A DNA stretch of 64,000 nucleotides. It comes from Ruminococcaceae bacterium R-25 (GTDB taxonomy: Bacteria; Bacillota; Clostridia; Saccharofermentanales; Saccharofermentanaceae). The stretch is from NCBI GenBank assembly GCA_003149065.1, contig QGFZ01000002.1, positions 124,001-188,000 of the forward strand. The letters run 5' to 3'. The translations under genes and the position numbers were made by a program. Under the pieces are notes generated by a model. That model worked only from the letters and a program-made list of their open reading frames with translations. It did not search any database and was not told the origin of the DNA. Shown here one piece after another: positions 59,725 through 64,000 of the stretch (position 1 is its first letter; every line of letters begins with the position of its first letter).

Positions 59725-60986
59725 GCTGTTTCGACCTGTGTGGCTGCGGGCTCGTCCGTGTTTTCGAGCTCTCTGATCTTCTTGATACCGGACATTGCGA
59801 CTGCGACGATTATGAGGCAGATGCCTGCGCCGATTATCGTTATTGAAGATCCTGTGCCGACGCCCTTTCCTGTTGCCTTGCCGATCACGTCAGCGGTAAC
59901 GCCGCTAAGTGAATAAGCGACGACATATCCGAGCTGTGAGATGAATCCCAGGAAGCCCCATGCGCGGCCCTGGAGTTCAGCGGGAATGTTGGTCCTTACG
60001 AGATAATCGAGGCTGTTGTTTGCAAAAGGCAGAGCTGCGAAGAATAAGAATCCGAATGAGCAGATGAGCACGGGATTCTCGAAAACAGCGAACAGCGACA
60101 TTCCGACACCTGATACCGCAAGGCCCATCCAGAGCGCCCTTACGAAGTGCTTCTTGATGCCTCTGATGCCTAAGAGGATGCTTGTTACGAGCATGCCTGA
60201 AGCTGCCACCGTCTCAACGATTCCCAATGTTTTTGAATCAGAGAATGAGAGCACGAAAGGCTCGCCCAATACCTGGAACACGCCCATGAATAGGCAGATC
60301 AGGGAAGATACGACTACGAGAACGATAAGGCCCTTCTTTGCAGTAACTGCTGCCAAGCCTTCCTTCATGCTCTTGAAGAACGGCTCCGGTTCACTCTTAA
60401 CGCTTGTCTTGATGCCTGCTCTTACAACTGCGGCGGCAACGACTGTAAGGAAGAATGTGCAGATGTCGATTATAAGGATCAGCTTGATGTCGCTTACTGC
60501 AAGAATGAAGCCTGCGATGATAGGCGAGAAGATGTATCTTGATGAACCTGCCATCGATACAAGACCGTTAGCCTTTGAGTACTGTTCCTTTGTGAGGAGG
60601 TCTGTAATCGTTGCTGTATAAGAGGGCTCCAGAAGTGCCGAGAAAACAGAGCTTACCGTGGTGCCGAGATATATCTGCCAGAGTGCTGCTTCTCCCTGAA
60701 GCATGCAAATGAGGATGAAGAGAACGCCAAGACCTGATAAGCCGTCGCCGATCATCATGAGAAGTCGTCTGTCATAGCGGTCAGCAAGAACACCTGCAGG
60801 AACTCTGAGGATCAATGCCGGAAGGAATCCCAGAAGTGTGAGGAACGCCATGTCTGCAGCACTTCCCGTTTTCTGGAAAATATAAAGGCCAAGGCCGAAG
60901 CTTGTAAGTCCGCCGCCTATCGATGAAATGAATTCGCCCGCCCAGAGCAGGAGGAATCTTCCGTAATTGTTGTTTGTCTTTGTCAT
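59721..60986 (-). CDS. MFS transporter, macrolide-efflux-like
   Basis: A 421-residue major facilitator protein with 12 hydrophobic segments. FISSIGGGLTSFGLGLYIFQKTGSAADMAFL at the N-terminus, VLADRYDRRLLMMIGDGLSG as the loop 2-3 signature, and QLGYVVAYSLSGVTADVI late in the protein fit the MefA/enterobactin-exporter-like branch. The substrate is unknown and no resistance is claimed. It ends four bases into the convergent acetyltransferase gene. Confidence 0.9.
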   Translation of the reverse strand: MTKTNNNYGRFLLLWAGEFISSIGGGLTSFGLGLYIFQKTGSAADMAFLTLLGFLPALILRVPAGVLADRYDRRLLMMIGDGLSGLGVLFILICMLQGEAALWQIYLGTTVSSVFSALLEPSYTATITDLLTKEQYSKANGLVSMAGSSRYIFSPIIAGFILAVSDIKLILIIDICTFFLTVVAAAVVRAGIKTSVKSEPEPFFKSMKEGLAAVTAKKGLIVLVVVSSLICLFMGVFQVLGEPFVLSFSDSKTLGIVETVAASGMLVTSILLGIRGIKKHFVRALWMGLAVSGVGMSLFAVFENPVLICSFGFLFFAALPFANNSLDYLVRTNIPAELQGRAWGFLGFISQLGYVVAYSLSGVTADVIGKATGKGVGTGSSITIIGAGICLIIVAVAMSGIKKIRELENTDEPAATQVETA

Positions 60987-61127
60987 CTTGAATGACCGCC
61001 TTTTCGATATTGTTGACTATACTCTATCGTGCCCGTCGCGGTAAATCTTGAGTTATTCCTTGAATAATCCTTAAATGTTTCTTAAATCGGCGCGTGCGCT
61101 CTTTAATGCAATAAAAGATTTTTCTGT

Positions 61128-61133
61128 TATAAT
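61128..61133 (+). promoter_or_regulatory. -10 element of the putP gene
   Basis: TATAAT, 32 bases before the ATG. The -35 region is poor (AATGCA at 17 bases). Confidence 0.4.
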
Positions 61134-61165
61134 ACGGGAGTTATCAATCCCCAAAGGAGTATGTT

Positions 61166-62713
61166 ATGGACAAGATTATTGCTTTCGTACTCTATTTCGT
61201 GGTTGTCCTTGCCATCGGTATATTCTTCTTCATAAAGAGTAAGGGCGGCGACGAGAAAGAGTATTTCCTTGGCGGTCGTCACATGGGTCCTTTTGTTACT
61301 GCGATGAGTGCGCAGGCATCGGACATGAGCGGCTGGCTTTTGATGGGTTTCCCGGGTTCGCTTTTTGCGTTCGGTATGGGACAGGTTTGGATCGGAATCG
61401 GTCTGGCATTAGGAACAGCTGCCAACTGGATCTTTGTAGCTACAAGGCTCCGCCGTTTCTCCAAAGCTTCCGGCGACTCCATCACGCTTCCCCAGTACCT
61501 CACAAACAGATTCGCAAGCCAGAGCTCGGTTCTGAAGGTCGTATGCGCTATCATCTTCCTTATCAGCTTCACGGTTTACGTAGCTTCAGGCTTCGTTGCA
61601 GGTACTGCAGTATTCACATCAGTTATCCCGTGGTTTGCAGATCATCAGCACCTCGCTATGATCCTCTTTGCGGTTTTGATCCTTATCTATACATTTTTAG
61701 GCGGTTACAAGGCTGTTTGCTGGACAGACTTTTTCCAGGGCCTCATGATGCTCGTTGCGCTTCTCGCAGTTCCGATCGTTATGCAGGCAGTCGGCAGCCA
61801 CGATGCTTCCTTCTACGGTGCGTTCAATAGTGAAGTTTCCGCTTTTGGCACAGATCCTTTCGCAGCTCCCTGGCAGGAGATCGTTACGGGTCTTGGCTGG
61901 GGCTTAGGTTACTTCGGTATGCCTCATATCCTCGTACGTTTCATGTCCATCGAGAAGCCTTCCCAGATTAAGAAGTCTGCTACAGTTGCAATTATCTGGG
62001 TAATTCTCACTTTAGGCGCTGCTGCAGTTATCGCTTACCTCGGAAGAACTTACATTCTTCCCAACGGCGAATCACTTGCTGAGATGCTCCTTCCTGACGC
62101 ACGTAAGAACATCTTCATCGAAGTTGTTACACACATCTTCCCGGGCTTCATCGCAGGCATTTTGCTCTCGGCTATCATCGCTGCCGCAATGTCTACGGCT
62201 GACTCCCAGCTCCTCGTTGCATCTTCCGCATTTACGAGCGATATCTATAAGCCTTTGATCCGTAAGAACAAGGCTTCCGATTCAGAGATGCTCTGGCTTG
62301 GCCGTGTCGTCGTTCTTGTAGTTGCTATCGTCGCTTTCTTCATCGCTGTTCAGGGTCTTGACGATCCCAAGTCCTGGGCTTCCGACATCATGAACATGGT
62401 TGAGAACGCATGGGGTCTCTTCGGCGCAGCCTTCGGACCTGTCGTTATCCTCTCACTGTTCTGGAAGCGCTTTAACTACAAGGGCGCTGTTGCAGGCATC
62501 ATTGCAGGCGCCGTTGCCGACATCGCTTGGCTCCTTCTCTTCACAGACACGATCATGCCTGCCGCTATTAGCAGCACAGGTGTTTATGAGATTGTTCCCG
62601 GCTTCATCTGCGGTCTTATCGTTGCAATTATCGTTACAGTTGTAACAAAGGCTCCGGGCAAGGAAGTCGAAGCAATCTACGCAAGAGCTACAGATAAGTC
62701 CATCGACGACTGA
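61166..62713 (+). CDS. putP: Sodium/proline symporter
   Basis: A 515-residue member of the sodium:solute symporter family with 13 helices. EYFLGGRHMGPFVTAMSAQASDMSGWLLMGFPGSLFAFG is the PutP-specific N-terminal sodium and proline region; FLGGYKAVCWTDFFQG and SAIIAAAMSTADSQLLVASSAFTSDIY follow. It imports proline with Na+. Length matches E. coli PutP (502). AAAGGAG is six bases before the ATG. A strong terminator follows, so it is a single-gene unit. Confidence 0.95.
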   Translation: MDKIIAFVLYFVVVLAIGIFFFIKSKGGDEKEYFLGGRHMGPFVTAMSAQASDMSGWLLMGFPGSLFAFGMGQVWIGIGLALGTAANWIFVATRLRRFSKASGDSITLPQYLTNRFASQSSVLKVVCAIIFLISFTVYVASGFVAGTAVFTSVIPWFADHQHLAMILFAVLILIYTFLGGYKAVCWTDFFQGLMMLVALLAVPIVMQAVGSHDASFYGAFNSEVSAFGTDPFAAPWQEIVTGLGWGLGYFGMPHILVRFMSIEKPSQIKKSATVAIIWVILTLGAAAVIAYLGRTYILPNGESLAEMLLPDARKNIFIEVVTHIFPGFIAGILLSAIIAAAMSTADSQLLVASSAFTSDIYKPLIRKNKASDSEMLWLGRVVVLVVAIVAFFIAVQGLDDPKSWASDIMNMVENAWGLFGAAFGPVVILSLFWKRFNYKGAVAGIIAGAVADIAWLLLFTDTIMPAAISSTGVYEIVPGFICGLIVAIIVTVVTKAPGKEVEAIYARATDKSIDD

Positions 62714-62736
62714 TCTGTTTCCACTCATGTTTTTAC

Positions 62737-62770
62737 CGGCCCTGAGGTTCGCTTCAGGGCCGTTTTTATT
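62737..62770 (+). terminator. Intrinsic terminator of putP
   Basis: CGGCCCTGA (62737-62745) pairs with TCAGGGCCG (62754-62762), followed by TTTTTATT. Confidence 0.9.
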
Positions 62771-62797
62771 GGGCGTTTTTGGGGTGTTATTGGTGTG

Positions 62798-63051
62798 ACG
62801 GACTAATTTTATGTTTTTGGTTTTTTAGTACGTAATTTTTGAGGCTTTAGTTGGCTTCCCAGGATTTTTTACGTACTAATTTTCGAAAATGCATTATTAG
62901 TCCGTAACTATTTGGAAAATAGCTGCCACAGAAGGCTGATTTTACGTACTAATCTTTAAAGACGCATTTTTAGTACGTCGAATTGGTCATATAACGCGAG
63001 TTGAAGGGTGAAAACTACGTACTAATTTTAGTGTTTGAGTTTTTAGTACGT
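62798..63051. repeat. Four-unit palindrome array with an exact 73-base period
   Basis: Units at 62798-62833, 62871-62905, 62944-62978 and 63017-63051 start exactly 73 bases apart. Each is an inverted repeat with arms ACGKACTAAT and ATTAGTMCGT (the first and second carry one G-for-T change in one arm), 35-36 bases long. The centres differ, and the 37-38-base stretches between units are unique apart from weak end similarity. No open frame is credible here. It fills the gap between putP and a convergent kinase gene. Not a CRISPR: the repeats are conserved only in the arms. Confidence 0.75.
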
Positions 63052-63067
63052 CATAGTTGTAGTGTGT

Positions 63068-63103
63068 CATACGAAAATAAACGTAAATCTACCTTTTCGT
63101 ATG
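63068..63103. repeat. Perfect palindrome sharing arms with the 24728 element
   Basis: CATACGAAAA (63068-63077) and TTTTCGTATG (63094-63103), perfect ten-base arms around 16 bases, directly after the four-unit array. The same CATACGAAAA arm occurs at 24915 and, as TTTTCGTATG, at 24759; GTCGG follows the arm both here and at 24949. Confidence 0.65.
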
Positions 63104-63134
63104 TCGGCCCGAAAAAACAAAAACCACCAAAAAA

Positions 63135-63168
63135 CAAACGGCCTCAAAGAAAACTTCAAGGCCGTAAC
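63135..63168 (-). terminator. Intrinsic terminator of the histidine kinase gene
   Basis: On the minus strand CGGCCTTGAAG pairs with CTTTGAGGCCG (63139-63164), followed by TTTGTTTTTT. It lies 23 bases past the kinase stop. Confidence 0.8.
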
Positions 63169-63190
63169 ACTACTAATAGATTCAAATCAC

Positions 63191-64000
63191 TCAGAATGAG
63201 ACTTTTATCGTCATGCTCTTGCCGTCGGGGCAGATTGCTTTGATCGAGCCGCCGTGAGCTTCGGCAACGGCCTTGGCGATCGCGAGGCCTACGCCTGTGC
63301 CGCCGGTCTCAGTATTACGGGAACTGTCAGGGCGGTAGAAGCGGTCGAACAAAAGATCAACGTCCGGCGGAGTTTCGTAATTGCAGGTGTTGTAGACTTC
63401 GATTCTGGCCTTGTTCTTCTTGGAATAGACGGAGAATCTGATCTCGCCTCCCTTGTCGGAATAGCGGACGGCGTTATCGAGGAGAACGGACATCATCTGC
63501 TGGATGCCGGCCTTGTCGCCAAAGACATCAACGTTCTCGGAAATATCAACTGTCATCTTTTTGCCGCGGCCCTTTGCCTGTGACTGGTAGATATCGACGG
63601 TCTCCCATGCGGCGTTGCTTAATGAGAAGCGCTCCTTGTTTGGCAGAGGGAGGTCTTCATCGAGCCTGGATAAGGTGACGAGTTCGCTGACGAGCTTTGT
63701 CATGCGGCCTGTCTGCTTCTTGATATTGTCGGTCCATTCATCGTCGCCGTGCTCTGCCGTAATGACGTCGAGGCTCGTGGAGATGGACGTCAGAGGGGTC
63801 TTGAGCTCGTGGCTCGCGTCGGTGATGAACTGTTTTTGCTGCTTGATGTTGTTTTCGATAGGCTTGATCGCTTTCTTGGATATGATCACGACAAGGATGA
63901 AAACAAGTGTAAGACTTAAGACAGAGATGATTATGGACAGATCCAGGAGAGACTTTGCGATCTGGAGTTCTCTGCTGGCATTAAGGAAAATGATGACCGT
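63191..64000 (-). CDS. Sensor histidine kinase, C-terminal part (runs off the window)
   Basis: The frame is open to the last base of the window, so the N-terminus lies outside; 269 residues are visible. A membrane helix (LLDLSIIISVLSLTLVFILVVII, near 63890-63960) is followed by the HisKA domain with the acceptor His in DASHELKTPLTSIS and the ATP-binding domain with MSVLLDNAVRYSDKGGEIRF, DRFYRPDSSRNTETGGTGVGLAIAKAVAEAHGG. It is the OmpR-partner (HisKA) type, different from the LytS-type kinase at 55988. A cognate regulator gene is expected upstream, beyond the window. Confidence 0.92.
   Translation of the reverse strand, partial: TVIIFLNASRELQIAKSLLDLSIIISVLSLTLVFILVVIISKKAIKPIENNIKQQKQFITDASHELKTPLTSISTSLDVITAEHGDDEWTDNIKKQTGRMTKLVSELVTLSRLDEDLPLPNKERFSLSNAAWETVDIYQSQAKGRGKKMTVDISENVDVFGDKAGIQQMMSVLLDNAVRYSDKGGEIRFSVYSKKNKARIEVYNTCNYETPPDVDLLFDRFYRPDSSRNTETGGTGVGLAIAKAVAEAHGGSIKAICPDGKSMTIKVSF

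Noticed and set aside
62798-63051. CRISPR array
   Set aside because: The regular 35/38-base layout looks like one, but only the arms of the repeats match; the centres differ in every unit. There are four units and no cas gene within the window.

Overview
The window looks like a chromosomal segment of an anaerobic, probably fibre-degrading Clostridia-type Bacillota. The grounds are Gram-positive lipoprotein signals, AGGAGG-type ribosome binding sites, sigma-A promoters, an Fe-S aldo/keto reductase, a desulfoferrodoxin-type domain, a secreted GH10 xylanase and sugar-ABC and YesMN-type genes. The genus cannot be fixed from this sequence. I see no rRNA or tRNA genes, no integrase or transposase, and no cas genes.

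Layout. 0-9.6 kb: two acetyltransferases, a MmcQ/YjbR-EVE-like fusion, an EamA exporter divergent from an XRE-desulfoferrodoxin fusion regulator, an orphan small RNA, a VanZ protein, a MgtA-type P-ATPase, and a hypothetical protein whose 3' end is tandemly duplicated. 9.6-15.7 kb: an NMT1/SsuA-like ABC importer, MscS, a zinc-ribbon membrane protein and a DUF3737 protein. 15.8-19.8 kb: a DtxR-type regulator, two small membrane proteins and larE-larB-larC for the nickel-pincer cofactor, with no larA. 19.8-24.7 kb: a papain-like lipoprotein, a Nudix protein, and a cysteine/methionine synthesis unit (metY-like, cysK) preceded by a Cys-rich leader peptide. 24.7-30 kb: a palindromic repeat element, an Fe-S aldo/keto reductase, mgtE behind a structured leader and terminator, and a lipid-kinase/plsC pair. 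30-45 kb: GH10 xylanase, a large solute-binding lipoprotein, a GT-C-like membrane protein, a znuA-like lipoprotein with two Fur/Zur-family boxes around its promoter, nitroreductase, and a MoxR/DUF58/transglutaminase operon. 45-59 kb: a pentose or furanose uptake operon (binding protein, ATPase, two permeases, FGGY kinase, AraD), a GntR/LacI (AraR-like) repressor, a PD-(D/E)XK-like protein, and a binding-protein/LytS-type kinase/YesN-type regulator trio. 59-64 kb: acetyltransferase, MFS exporter, PutP symporter, and a histidine kinase cut by the window end.

The most unusual non-coding structure is a set of intergenic arrays of palindromes about 33-39 nt long. One has four units at an exact 73-nt period (62798-63051), one has two units at a 50-nt period (53995-54083), and one is a nested inverted-repeat element (24728-24955) that shares a CATACGAAAA arm with a palindrome at 63068. 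Other points worth follow-up are the Cys-rich leader peptide, the mgtE leader of unassigned riboswitch class, the orphan RNA at 3415, and the two small membrane proteins in the lar operon.

All product names come from reading motifs by eye; no database search was run.
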